This document shows, piece after piece, positions 24,709 through 33,141 of a stretch of 64,000 nucleotides of DNA. The notes under the pieces are model-generated. The model saw nothing but the letters and a program-made list of their open reading frames with translations, made no database searches and was not told where the DNA came from. Position numbers and translations under genes: made by a program. This stretch comes from Candidatus Chryseobacterium colombiense (GTDB lineage: Bacteria; Bacteroidota; Bacteroidia; Flavobacteriales; Weeksellaceae), in the NCBI GenBank assembly GCA_029203185.1, contig CP119310.1:868001-932000 (forward strand). Direction: 5' to 3'. Within the stretch, counting starts at the first letter, position 1. The number at the start of each line of letters is the position of its first letter.

Positions 24709-24726
24709 TGTCTTTTATTTAAAGAA

Positions 24727-25194
24727 TTAGTCTTTTTTCTTCTTCTTTTTCTTTTCTTTATTCTTTTTATCTTTTTTAGGATTCAATATTTCTTCGGCAT
24801 ATTCTAATTTAGGTTCTTTTATTTTCGCCGGCTTAAGTTCTATTTTCAGATCAAAATATCCTTTAAGATCATTTTGAGAGATCAGATTCTCATTAAATAA
24901 AAATTCCAAAACTTCCTTCCCTGAATTATTAAAGAAATTAAGGGAAAGCTCTCTTAACAAAAATTTTCTATATTCTTCCAGCGGTACAAGAACCGTATAT
25001 TTAAAAATTCTTCCTTCTTTTTCCGTAGACAAATATCCTTTTTCAACCAGTATTTTAAGGTAAGTAGAAACTGTATTCTGATGGGGTTTCGGTTCAGAAT
25101 GCTTTTCCATAATGTCTTTTAGATAAAAAGATTTCAGCTTCCAGAAGAGCTTCATTAAGTTTTCTTCTGCAGAAGTGAGATGATTTATTTTCAT
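24727..25194 (-). CDS. BlaI/MecI/CopY-family repressor with lysine tail
   Basis: A 155-residue winged-helix repressor. The DNA-binding region includes VSTYLKILVEKGYLSTEKEG (about 40-60) followed by the YTVLVP wing. No BlaR1-type sensor protease gene is adjacent, so the inducing signal is unclear. The C-terminus is an extreme Lys-rich run (after about residue 130), encoded by a near-homopurine tract. It sits 10 bp downstream of a PAP2-type gene on the same strand and probably controls that pair. Confidence 0.88.
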   Translation of the reverse strand: MKINHLTSAEENLMKLFWKLKSFYLKDIMEKHSEPKPHQNTVSTYLKILVEKGYLSTEKEGRIFKYTVLVPLEEYRKFLLRELSLNFFNNSGKEVLEFLFNENLISQNDLKGYFDLKIELKPAKIKEPKLEYAEEILNPKKDKKNKEKKKKKKKD

Positions 25195-25203
25195 AGTAGA
25201 GTC

Positions 25204-25806
25204 TTAATGTTGAAATTGTATATTGCAATATAGGTAAATAAAAGATACCATAAAAGCGATAAGAGCTCCCATGAATACTTCTTTCGGACTATGTCTTTTT
25301 AAAATAATCCGGGTAATCCCTACTAAAGCCGCAATTCCGAGCCATATAAGTCCTGCAACTGGATTAATCGCAAAAAACAAAGCTGCAACAAATATATTGA
25401 ATGCAGTATGCATAGAGCTTTTAATAAAAAAATTACTGATCTGCAGAGCGAAAAGAAGGATCAGAATAAATAGCATGACAAAATCAATGTATCCGTTTTT
25501 TATGTAATTGAAAACAATATAAGCAATAATACAAACGGCTATAAACACATATAAAGTCTTTCTCTGTACCCGGTTCGAAACATCCATATTGGTATACCTT
25601 CCTGTTTTTACATTCCAGACCAGCCAAACAATGACAGGAATCATAATAATCAACAGTATTGGTAAAAAGTAATATAAAGAATCTTTCAATGAGTAATTTC
25701 TTACACTCATGTATAGAAAGAATATAAATAAAGAAAGTAGGGGATTAAATAAATCTGAGATTATTTTTGATGCTTTAAGTATAAATGAAGGCTGTTTTTC
25801 TTCCAT
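25204..25806 (-). CDS. PAP2-type membrane phosphatase-like protein
   Basis: A 200-residue inner-membrane protein with about five helices. The PAP2 active-site elements are partly present: SSMHTAF (motif 2, about residue 137) and TRIILKRHSPKE (motif 3, about 170). The expected final Asp is Glu, and the first KxxxxxxRP motif is not clear. It may dephosphorylate lipid pyrophosphates or phosphatidic acid. A BlaI-type repressor follows 10 bp later and probably regulates it. Activity remains uncertain because of the degenerate first motif. Confidence 0.7.
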   Translation of the reverse strand: MEEKQPSFILKASKIISDLFNPLLSLFIFFLYMSVRNYSLKDSLYYFLPILLIIMIPVIVWLVWNVKTGRYTNMDVSNRVQRKTLYVFIAVCIIAYIVFNYIKNGYIDFVMLFILILLFALQISNFFIKSSMHTAFNIFVAALFFAINPVAGLIWLGIAALVGITRIILKRHSPKEVFMGALIAFMVSFIYLYCNIQFQH

Positions 25807-25887
25807 ATTTCAGTTTGATAATGTAAATATAATATTATAACTAAAAAAACAATTGGTATGTATACAATAAAAACAAAGTTTTTTTTA

Positions 25888-25895
25888 TAATTTTG
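25888..25895 (+). promoter_or_regulatory. -7 promoter box of pdhA
   Basis: TAATTTTG, 38 nt before the ATG at 25934. Confidence 0.5.
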
Positions 25896-25933
25896 CTCAA
25901 CTATTTCATAATAAATAAGCAAGAGCTCAACAC

Positions 25934-26935
25934 ATGAAAGAATTTTCTAAAGAGGTATACCTGAAGTGGTATGAAGATATGACTATGTGGAGAAGGTTTG
26001 AAGACAAATGCCGTTCTCTTTATCTAAAACAAAAAATCAGAGGTTTTTTACATTTGTACAACGGTCAGGAAGCTATTCCTGCTGGTTTTACGCATGCAAT
26101 GGATTTAACTAAAGATAGTATGATCACTGCTTACAGATGTCACATCCATCCAATGGCGATGGGAGTAGATCCTAAAAGAATCATGGCAGAACTTTGTGGT
26201 AAGGCTACAGGTACGTCAGGAGGTATGGGTGGATCTATGCACATTTTCAGTAAAGAACATAGATTTTACGGAGGTCATGGTATTGTAGGAGGTCAAATTC
26301 CTTTGGGAGCGGGTATTGCTTTCGCAGACCAATATTTTGACAGAAAAGCGGTAAACATTTGTTTCTTCGGAGACGGAGCAGCAAGACAGGGATCTTTGCA
26401 TGAAACGTTTAACATGGCTATGAACTGGAAATTACCTGTAATTTTTGTTGTTGAAAACAATCAATATGCAATGGGTACTTCTGTTAAAAGAACAGCCAAC
26501 CACGAAGATATCTATAAATTAGGATTAGGCTACGAAATGCCTTGTCTTGCTGTAGATGCAATGGATCCTGAAAAAGTGGCTGAAGCTGCTTACGAGGCTA
26601 TCGAAAGAGCAAGAAGAGGAGACGGACCTACTTTCATCGAAGCGAGAACGTACCGTTTCAGAGGTCACTCAATGTCTGATGCTGAACCATACAGATCTAA
26701 AGAAGAAGTAGCGATTCACAAAAATGATGATCCCATCGAGTTGATCAAACAAAGAATTTTATCAAACGGATGGGCTACAGAAGAAGAATTGGAAGCTATG
26801 GATAACAAATCCAGAGATTTCGTTGAAGAGTGTGTAGAATTTATGGAAAATTCCCCATATCCGGATGCAGAAAAAGTTTATGAGTACGTATACGCTCAGG
26901 AAAATTATCCATTCTTAGATAAATTAGAAAACTAA
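25934..26935 (+). CDS. pdhA: Pyruvate dehydrogenase E1 component, alpha subunit
   Basis: Thiamine-diphosphate-dependent subunit that decarboxylates pyruvate at the entry to the citric acid cycle. The 333-residue protein shows the TPP-binding motif GDGAARQGS...NN ending VVENNQYAMGTS (about 150-182), MGGSMH (about 97) and the phosphorylation-loop region YRFRGHSMSD (about 235). It precedes pdhC, so both are probably cotranscribed across an 89-bp repeat-containing spacer. The E1 beta and E3 genes are not in the window, as is common in flavobacteria where they lie elsewhere. Confidence 0.95.
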   Translation: MKEFSKEVYLKWYEDMTMWRRFEDKCRSLYLKQKIRGFLHLYNGQEAIPAGFTHAMDLTKDSMITAYRCHIHPMAMGVDPKRIMAELCGKATGTSGGMGGSMHIFSKEHRFYGGHGIVGGQIPLGAGIAFADQYFDRKAVNICFFGDGAARQGSLHETFNMAMNWKLPVIFVVENNQYAMGTSVKRTANHEDIYKLGLGYEMPCLAVDAMDPEKVAEAAYEAIERARRGDGPTFIEARTYRFRGHSMSDAEPYRSKEEVAIHKNDDPIELIKQRILSNGWATEEELEAMDNKSRDFVEECVEFMENSPYPDAEKVYEYVYAQENYPFLDKLEN

Positions 26936-26957
26936 AATTAATAATTAATTTGACATT

Positions 26958-27014
26958 TGAAATTTGAGTTTCCCTAATCTCAAATCTCAAATCTCGAATC
27001 TCGAATATCAAATC
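26958..27014. repeat. Short tandem repeat of CAAATCT/CGAATCT units
   Basis: About five copies of a 7-nt TCTCAAA-like unit (CAAATCT, CAAATCT, CGAATCT, CGAATAT, CAAATC) fill the pdhA-pdhC spacer. An ATTTGACATTTGAAATTTGAG stretch to the left is partly complementary, so the spacer can fold into an imperfect hairpin. Confidence 0.55.
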
Positions 27015-27024
27015 AATATATATT

Positions 27025-28629
27025 ATGGCAGAAGTGATTACAATGCCACGTCTTTCTGATACAATGACGGAAGGAAAAGTGGCTAAATGGCATAAAAAAG
27101 TAGGAGATAAAGTAAAAGAAGGAGATATTTTAGCCGAAATTGAAACAGACAAAGCGGTTCAGGATTTCGAATCTGAAATAGAAGGAACTCTTTTATACAT
27201 AGGTGTAGAAGAAGGTAATGCAGCAGCTGTAGATTCTGTTTTAGCAATTATTGGTAATGAAGGAGAGGATATTTCAGGATTAACAGGCGGAGCAGCTGCT
27301 CCTGCTGCAACTTCTGAAGAGAAAAAAGAAGAGCCTAAAACAGAAACACCTGCAGCTCCGGAACAAGCATCAGCTGAAGTTCCTGCAGGAGTGGAAGTGA
27401 TTACAATGCCTAGACTTTCTGATACAATGACGGAAGGTAAGGTAGCTAAATGGCACAAAAATATTGGAGATACAGTAAAAGAAGGAGATCTTCTTGCTGA
27501 GATCGAAACAGATAAGGCAGTTCAGGATTTTGAATCTGAATTCAATGGAGTATTATTGAAGCAAGGAGTAGAAGAAGGAGGTGCTGCACCGGTTGATAGT
27601 GTTTTAGCTATTATTGGTCCTGCTGGAACAGATGTTTCAGGAGTGGGTGCTGCAAAACCTGCGGCTTCATCATCAGAAAAACCAGCTGAACAAAAAACAG
27701 AAACTAAAGCAGAGGAAAAAGCTGCTGCTCCAGTTGTAAGTTCTTCGTCTACAGACAGAGTTGCCATTTCCCCATTAGCGAAAAAAATGGCCCAGGATAA
27801 AGGTGTTGATATCAATAGTGTACAAGGTTCTGGTGAAAACGGAAGAATCGTTAAAAAAGATATTGAAAATTATCAGCCATCTGCGAAACCAGCAGCTTCA
27901 GCTCCGACAGCAAGTCCTGCGGCGCAAGTTGCATTAAGCTTTGTACAGGGTGAAGATACAGAAACTCCGAATTCACAGGTGAGAAACATTATCGCAAAAC
28001 GTCTTTCTGAAAGTAAGTTCTCTGCTCCTCACTACTATCTAATGGTAGAAATCAACATGGATAAAGCGATTGAAGCTAGAAAAGAGATCAATTCTTTGCC
28101 GGATACTAAAATTTCATTCAACGATATGATCATTAAGGCAACTGCTGTTGCTTTAAGAAAGCACCCGCAGGTAAATTCAAGCTGGGCAGGTGATAAGATC
28201 ATTCACAGAGGAAATATTAATGTTGGTGTAGCGGTTGCAATTCCTGACGGATTGGTGGTTCCTGTACTTAAAAATACAGATCAGATGAACTATACTCAAA
28301 TTTCTGCTGCTGTGAAAGATATGGCTTCAAGAGCGAAATCTAAAGGTCTTAAAGCAAATGAAATGGAAGGATCTACATTCTCAATTTCAAACTTGGGTAT
28401 GTTCGGAATTGAAACCTTTACAAGTATCATCAACCAGCCAAACTCTGCTATCCTTTCAGTAGGAGCTATCATTGAGAAACCAATTGTGAAAAATGGACAG
28501 ATCGTGGTTGGAAACATCATGAAGCTTTCATTAGCTTGTGACCACAGAGTGGTAGACGGTGCCACGGGTGCTCAGTTCTTACAGACATTAAAAACGTATT
28601 TAGAAAGTCCATTAACTTTGTTACTGTAA
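27025..28629 (+). CDS. pdhC: Pyruvate dehydrogenase E2, dihydrolipoyl acetyltransferase
   Basis: Core of the pyruvate dehydrogenase complex; transfers acetyl groups to CoA. The 534-residue protein carries two lipoyl domains, each with the lipoylation motif IETDKAVQDFES (about 40 and 165), separated by Ala/Pro/Glu-rich linkers. A peripheral-subunit-binding domain (about 247-285) begins ISPLAKKMA. The catalytic domain ends with HRVVDGATGAQF (active-site His about residue 507). It lies 89 bp after pdhA. Two lipoyl domains and the length are normal. Confidence 0.95.
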   Translation: MAEVITMPRLSDTMTEGKVAKWHKKVGDKVKEGDILAEIETDKAVQDFESEIEGTLLYIGVEEGNAAAVDSVLAIIGNEGEDISGLTGGAAAPAATSEEKKEEPKTETPAAPEQASAEVPAGVEVITMPRLSDTMTEGKVAKWHKNIGDTVKEGDLLAEIETDKAVQDFESEFNGVLLKQGVEEGGAAPVDSVLAIIGPAGTDVSGVGAAKPAASSSEKPAEQKTETKAEEKAAAPVVSSSSTDRVAISPLAKKMAQDKGVDINSVQGSGENGRIVKKDIENYQPSAKPAASAPTASPAAQVALSFVQGEDTETPNSQVRNIIAKRLSESKFSAPHYYLMVEINMDKAIEARKEINSLPDTKISFNDMIIKATAVALRKHPQVNSSWAGDKIIHRGNINVGVAVAIPDGLVVPVLKNTDQMNYTQISAAVKDMASRAKSKGLKANEMEGSTFSISNLGMFGIETFTSIINQPNSAILSVGAIIEKPIVKNGQIVVGNIMKLSLACDHRVVDGATGAQFLQTLKTYLESPLTLLL

Positions 28630-28651
28630 TTTTCTAAAGTTTTAAATATAA

Positions 28652-28684
28652 AAAAACGCTTCTCGATTTGAGGAGCGTTTTTTA
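28652..28684 (+). terminator. Intrinsic terminator after pdhC
   Basis: ACGCTTCTC pairs with GAGGAGCGT (one mismatch) across a short loop, followed by T6. Confidence 0.8.
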
Positions 28685-28705
28685 TAATATCATAAGCTTG
28701 ATAAG

Positions 28706-28806
28706 GATGCTTCGGCTTCGCTCAGCATGACACATAAAATTATCCAGAGTAATCATATTATTCTTGTTAAGAGAATCACTGTCATGCTGAGCGAAGCCGA
28801 AGCATC
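28706..28806. repeat. Perfect 27-bp inverted repeat element
   Basis: Left arm 28706-28732 (GATGCTTCGGCTTCGC..CATGACA) and right arm 28780-28806 (TGTCATGCTGAGC..GAAGCATC) are exact reverse complements around a 47-bp AT-rich centre. The arm sequence belongs to the TGTCATGCTGAGCGAAG family of dispersed bacterial intergenic repeats, related to the degraded copy at 18226-18321. Confidence 0.85.
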
Positions 28807-28893
28807 TCAAAGACACTTAATTTAATGGTGTCATTATTAATTTATCATAGTATAATTCGCTTTAAAATTATCTCATATCTCAAATCAATTTAC

Positions 28894-28901
28894 TATTTTT
28901 G
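28894..28901 (+). promoter_or_regulatory. -7 promoter box almost touching the LolD-like start
   Basis: TATTTTTG ends only 4 nt before the ATG at 28906, implying a leaderless or nearly leaderless mRNA. Confidence 0.45.
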
Positions 28902-28905
28902 AATC

Positions 28906-29574
28906 ATGATTAAAGCAAGAAATATCCATAAATCATATGGAAATTTAGAAGTATTGAAAGGCGTTGATATCCATATAAAAGTAGGAGAAGTTGTGTCTAT
29001 TGTTGGAGAATCGGGAGCCGGAAAATCTACCCTTTTACAGATTTTAGGAACTTTAGATCTTCCTACCAATTCGAAAAACTTTGATACTGAAATAACCATT
29101 GCAGGAGAATCTTTCATTAATATGAATGATAAACAGCTTTCTAAATTCAGAAACCAAAATATTGGCTTTGTTTTTCAGTTTCATCAATTACTTCCTGAAT
29201 TTACAGCTTTAGAAAATGTATTACTTCCAACAAAAATTGCGGGCGCCAATGAAAAAGAAGCAATTGAAAAAGCTTATGCCTTATTTGAAGACTTAAAAAT
29301 AGAGCAGAGATTGCATCATAAGCCTAATCAATTATCCGGAGGTGAAGCACAGAGAGTTGCTGTAGCCAGGGCTTTAATCAATTCTCCGAAAATTATTTTT
29401 GCAGATGAACCTACAGGAAATTTAGATTCAAAAAATGCAGATGATCTTCACCGTCTTTTTTTCGATTTAAGAGATAAATATAACCAGACTTTCGTGATTG
29501 TAACCCACAACCCTGGTCTTGCCGAAATTACCGATCGAAAACTAGTGATGAAAGACGGAATGATTATCGAATAA
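28906..29574 (+). CDS. LolD-type ABC transporter ATPase
   Basis: A 222-residue ATP-binding subunit of the MacB/LolD class. It has Walker A GESGAGKST (about 36), Q-loop FQFHQLLPEFTALENV (about 88), signature LSGGEAQRVAVARAL (about 143) and Walker B FADEPTGNLD (about 165). LolD-type ATPases work with FtsX-fold permeases in lipoprotein sorting or efflux, but no permease is adjacent, so the partner is encoded elsewhere. The start is fixed by MIKARNIHKSYG. The promoter box lies only 4 nt upstream. Confidence 0.9.
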   Translation: MIKARNIHKSYGNLEVLKGVDIHIKVGEVVSIVGESGAGKSTLLQILGTLDLPTNSKNFDTEITIAGESFINMNDKQLSKFRNQNIGFVFQFHQLLPEFTALENVLLPTKIAGANEKEAIEKAYALFEDLKIEQRLHHKPNQLSGGEAQRVAVARALINSPKIIFADEPTGNLDSKNADDLHRLFFDLRDKYNQTFVIVTHNPGLAEITDRKLVMKDGMIIE

Positions 29575-29586
29575 ACTTTCCAGCAA

Positions 29587-30168
29587 ATGATGAAACCCTT
29601 TATTTTTTTATTTTTTCTTATTATTTCCTGTTCAAAGTTTGAATCTCAGGCTAATCATACTGTTGATTACTTGCCAAAATCAAGGGTTCTGGAAATTAAG
29701 AACTATATTAAAGGTAAAGATTACAACCGGGATTTAGCTGTTTTTATCAATTTTAAAATTCATTCAGGAAAGTACAGGTATTTCGTTTATGATCTGAAGA
29801 GTGACAAGATATTACAAAAAGCCATTGTAGCTCATGGTGACGGTTCTGTTGTTAAAAATTCAAATACTTTACAGTTCAGTAATCTTGATGGTTCACATCA
29901 ATCGTCTTTAGGAAAATACGAAATAAAGGAAAGTTATATTGGAAAATTTGGTAAAGCTTACCGACTGGACGGATTGGATAAAACCAATAGTAATGCAAGA
30001 TCAAGGTCTATTGTTCTTCATTCCTACTACTGCATTCCGGATCATGAATCTACGAATCCTGCCTGTTTAAGCTTTGGGTGTCCGATGCTTTCAAAGAATG
30101 CACTGGATAAAACTACCAAATATATAGATATGTCAGAGCAACCTATTATTTTATACGCTTTTTATTAA
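29587..30168 (+). CDS. L,D-transpeptidase-like (YkuD_2) lipoprotein
   Basis: A 193-residue envelope protein related to the murein L,D-transpeptidase catalytic domain (YkuD_2). The N-terminus is a hydrophobic stretch ending LIISC, a lipobox with the lipid Cys near residue 15. The catalytic region includes HSYYCIPDHE (about 150) and LSFGCPML (about 168), where the Cys in SFGCPM would be the nucleophile. Substrate specificity is uncertain and many relatives are uncharacterised. It follows the LolD-type gene by 12 bp and may be cotranscribed with it. Confidence 0.82.
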   Translation: MMKPFIFLFFLIISCSKFESQANHTVDYLPKSRVLEIKNYIKGKDYNRDLAVFINFKIHSGKYRYFVYDLKSDKILQKAIVAHGDGSVVKNSNTLQFSNLDGSHQSSLGKYEIKESYIGKFGKAYRLDGLDKTNSNARSRSIVLHSYYCIPDHESTNPACLSFGCPMLSKNALDKTTKYIDMSEQPIILYAFY

Positions 30169-30195
30169 ATTTATAATTTATTTATAATTCTCAAA

Positions 30196-30873
30196 ATGTC
30201 TATTAAATTTCTTGCTGAAGACGACAGACCGCGTGAAAAGTTCTTATCAAAAGGTAAGAGCTCCCTCTCTGATTCAGAATTATTAGCCATTATTATGGGA
30301 AGTGGAAATAAAAATGAAACAGCCATAGAGCTTGCCAGAAAAATTTTAGCATCAGTCAATAATAACTGGCATCAGCTGAGTTTACTCTCATTAAAAGATT
30401 TAATGAAGTTTAAAGGAATCGGAGAAGTTAAAGCCATTTCTATTATAACCGCTTTGGAAATCGGAAGGCGAAGAGCCGATCAGCAGCTTCCGGAAAAACG
30501 TATAATTTCTAGCAGTAACGATGCTTATCTTATTTTGAAAAATCATTTATCAGACCTAAGGACTGAAGAATTTTGGGCTATATTTCTCAATCAGAGCAAT
30601 AAAGTTATTCATCTTACACAGCTGACACAAGGCGGAATAAACCAGTCTATTGTAGATATAAGGGTTTTGTTCAGAACAGCTCTTGATCATTATTCCACTG
30701 GAATTATCATTGCCCATAACCATCCTTCAGGTAATTTAAAACCCAGTATAGACGATCTTGATATTACGCAAAAAATAAAAGAAGCCGGAAATATGCTAAG
30801 TATTCAATTACTAGATCATTTAATTATTACACAGAGTTCATACTTAAGTTTTTCAGACGAAGGATTATTATGA
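30196..30873 (+). CDS. radC: RadC-family JAB/MPN protein
   Basis: A 225-residue RadC protein. The N-terminal helix-hairpin-helix region contains FKGIGEVKAISII (about 73-85). The C-terminal JAMM/MPN metalloprotease-like domain has AHNHPSGNLKPSIDDLD (about 173-190), giving the HxH...S...D metal site. Despite its name, a DNA-repair role is not established in most bacteria. The stop overlaps the start of the following gene by 4 bp (ATGA). Confidence 0.92.
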   Translation: MSIKFLAEDDRPREKFLSKGKSSLSDSELLAIIMGSGNKNETAIELARKILASVNNNWHQLSLLSLKDLMKFKGIGEVKAISIITALEIGRRRADQQLPEKRIISSSNDAYLILKNHLSDLRTEEFWAIFLNQSNKVIHLTQLTQGGINQSIVDIRVLFRTALDHYSTGIIIAHNHPSGNLKPSIDDLDITQKIKEAGNMLSIQLLDHLIITQSSYLSFSDEGLL

Positions 30874-31742
30874 TTAAGAAATTAAAGTATGAAAATATTG
30901 ACTTTGATAAATATACTCAATGTTTAGAGAATTCTCAACAGAAAAATTGGTACGCAAAAAAAGAAGTTCTTGATGAGCTCTCCGGAAATTGGGAAATCTT
31001 AGTCTATAGGGATTATGAAGCTGTGCTGCCTATTCCATTAATTAAAAAATTTGGAATAAAATTCGTAATCACGCCACTTTTTTGTCAGCAACTAGGAGTT
31101 TTCTCATCAAGTGACAATTCGGAGATCAATGATCAGTTTTTAAAAGCTCTAAAAAAAAATTATAAAATATTTTATTATTCTTTTAATCAGCATAACTCAT
31201 TTTCTTCGAGTGCTGAAAAAAGAAAAAATTATATAATTCCCATTTCAGATTACGAAATTTTAAGAAGAAAGAAATATTTTAAAGGAAGGAAGTCAACAGT
31301 TAAATGTGCACAGCATCTTATTTATAAAGAAATAGAATTAAACACAAAGCATATTTCATTCATCGAAAATAATTTTAAAGGGCTTACAAAGGAAAATGAT
31401 ATTAAAAAGTTTAAAGATTATCTCAATTTTCTTGATCGTAATAATTCGCTGAAGCTCTTTGCGGCTTATCTGGATCAACAATTAATAAATATTGCCATTT
31501 TAGTTTCGGAAAAAACGGAATTTTCATTATTGGCTTTGATTAATGATGAAGCTTATAAAAAGGAAGACGGGGCTTCTTTTTTAATAGATAAAATTCTTAG
31601 TCATTATATTCATAAGAAAAGCTTCAATTTTATGGGAAGCAATATTCCTGGAATCGAACGCTTCTTTAAAAGCTTTGGTGCAGAGCTTCACGACTACAAT
31701 TTTATTCAGAATAAAATATTAAAGAAAATTTATAAAATATAA
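30870..31742 (+). CDS. FemAB/GNAT-like hypothetical protein
   Basis: A 290-residue cytoplasmic protein that I cannot assign to a named family with confidence. Segments such as FEFSLLALIND and the ending FMGSNIPGIERFFKSFGAE resemble the second half of FemAB-like or GNAT-fold aminoacyl or acyl transferases, where a GS-N-PG-F-FKxxFG motif is common. It begins with ATG overlapping the radC stop, so it is translationally coupled to it. The amino-acid content is very Lys- and Phe-rich. Function unknown. Confidence 0.7.
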   Translation: MIKKLKYENIDFDKYTQCLENSQQKNWYAKKEVLDELSGNWEILVYRDYEAVLPIPLIKKFGIKFVITPLFCQQLGVFSSSDNSEINDQFLKALKKNYKIFYYSFNQHNSFSSSAEKRKNYIIPISDYEILRRKKYFKGRKSTVKCAQHLIYKEIELNTKHISFIENNFKGLTKENDIKKFKDYLNFLDRNNSLKLFAAYLDQQLINIAILVSEKTEFSLLALINDEAYKKEDGASFLIDKILSHYIHKKSFNFMGSNIPGIERFFKSFGAELHDYNFIQNKILKKIYKI

Positions 31743-31798
31743 TCTTTAGTTATCCTACACAATCATGTGTTTTTAATCATAAATTCAGAAAATATTAG

Positions 31799-31806
31799 TA
31801 ATTTTG
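31799..31806 (+). promoter_or_regulatory. -7 promoter box deciding the next start
   Basis: TAATTTTG spans the TTG that would be an earlier start at 31804, so translation begins at the ATG at 31819. Confidence 0.55.
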
Positions 31807-31818
31807 CTACCTCAAATT

Positions 31819-32331
31819 ATGACAAATTTTTCAGGATATCTGCCGTATGCATTTGCATTAATTATTGCAATCCCTTTCTTGGTTTTACTAAGACAGTTTG
31901 TATTTACTTATATCAGACTTAAAGAACAGGAAATCAAATTACTTTCCGTAAAATCAAATTCTGAAAATAAGACTCAGGCTTATGAAAGAATGACCTTGTT
32001 TTTGGAGAGAATAAAACCTTCAAACCTGATTCAAAGATTTGACAAAGACTTGGCGAGTCACGAGTTTATTTTCCTTACAGAAAAGACAATCAACGAAGAG
32101 TTTGAATATAATTCTTCTCAACAATTATATATTACGAAAAATTCATGGCAAAATATTGTTGATTCTAAAAATGCAGTAATAGATTTGCTTCATAAAACAT
32201 ATGGTGGATTAAATGGAAATAGCAATCTTGAAGAATTCAAGACCATTTTCATTATGAATTATATGGAGAGTGAAGACTATATCTCAATAACCATTGAAGA
32301 TCTGAGAAGAGAAATTCTAATAATAGCTTAA
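31819..32331 (+). CDS. Membrane-anchored hypothetical protein (possibly DUF7935)
   Basis: A 170-residue protein with one N-terminal transmembrane helix (about 8-27, ALIIAIPFLVLL) and a mostly charged helical cytoplasmic part. I see no catalytic motif. It resembles the short, single-helix flavobacterial proteins sometimes labelled DUF7935, but I cannot confirm this. The next gene, ppa, follows 25 bp later and may be cotranscribed. The start was moved from TTG 31804 to ATG 31819 because the -7 box overlaps the former. Confidence 0.65.
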   Translation: MTNFSGYLPYAFALIIAIPFLVLLRQFVFTYIRLKEQEIKLLSVKSNSENKTQAYERMTLFLERIKPSNLIQRFDKDLASHEFIFLTEKTINEEFEYNSSQQLYITKNSWQNIVDSKNAVIDLLHKTYGGLNGNSNLEEFKTIFIMNYMESEDYISITIEDLRREILIIA

Positions 32332-32356
32332 CTAAAAAAATAAAATTTTAAATAAA

Positions 32357-32968
32357 ATGATTCCAAATTTTAAAGCACATCCATGGCATGGGATTTCTGC
32401 GGGAGAAGATGCGCCAAATGTTGTAAATGTTTTCGTGGAGATCGTTCCTTCAGATACTATTAAATATGAAGTAGATAAAGAAACAGGATTTTTAAAGGTT
32501 GACAGGCCTCAGAAATTCTCAAATATTATTCCTGCATTGTATGGTTTTGTTCCCAGGACTTACTGTGATCAGGCGGTAATGAACTTAGCAATCGAAAGAG
32601 GAGCAAATGATGTTACCATGGGAGACCATGACCCTCTTGATATCTGTGTTTTAAGCTCTCATAATATTCACTCAGGAGGTTTATTGATGGAGGCTATTCC
32701 AATCGGTGGATTCAAAATGATTGATGGAGGAGAAGCGGATGATAAAATCGTTGCTGTAATGATTGGAGACCACGCTTTCGGTCACTACAGAGATATTTCT
32801 GAATTGCCTGAAGCTGAAGTGAAAAGATTAATGCACTATTTCTTAACGTATAAAAACTTACCGGATGAGCCTGCAAAATGTAGAATCCAGGAAGTTTACG
32901 GTGCAGATCATGCGAAAAAAGTAATCAAAGCATCTCAGGATGACTATGCTAATAAATATGGAGGATAA
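32357..32968 (+). CDS. ppa: Inorganic pyrophosphatase, family I
   Basis: Soluble cytoplasmic enzyme hydrolysing PPi to two phosphates, driving biosynthesis. The 203-residue protein shows the family I substrate loop KYEVDKETG (about 36-44), the RPQKFSN segment, LYGFVPRTYC (about 62-71) and the metal-binding motif GDHDPLDICVL (about 94-104), where the classical DGDPLD reads DHDPLD. Its neighbour on the same strand is a membrane pyrophosphatase, so soluble and ion-pumping routes for the same substrate lie side by side. A strong terminator separates them. Confidence 0.92.
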   Translation: MIPNFKAHPWHGISAGEDAPNVVNVFVEIVPSDTIKYEVDKETGFLKVDRPQKFSNIIPALYGFVPRTYCDQAVMNLAIERGANDVTMGDHDPLDICVLSSHNIHSGGLLMEAIPIGGFKMIDGGEADDKIVAVMIGDHAFGHYRDISELPEAEVKRLMHYFLTYKNLPDEPAKCRIQEVYGADHAKKVIKASQDDYANKYGG

Positions 32969-32993
32969 TATTCTCTTTATTTGATTATAAATT

Positions 32994-33028
32994 AAAGGAT
33001 AAATGAAAATTCATTTATCCTTTTTTAT
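32994..33028 (+). terminator. Intrinsic terminator after ppa
   Basis: AAAGGATAAATGAA pairs with TTCATTTATCCTTT across a 2-nt centre, followed by T. Confidence 0.85.
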
Positions 33029-33141
33029 TGAAGTTTTGTAAGATACTATAGTATTATTTTTATCCGGCTTCATTATTTTCTTAAAATCCATAGGAATTAT
33101 TTATTATATTTAATTTTCTATTACCAAAAAAATATTAAACT

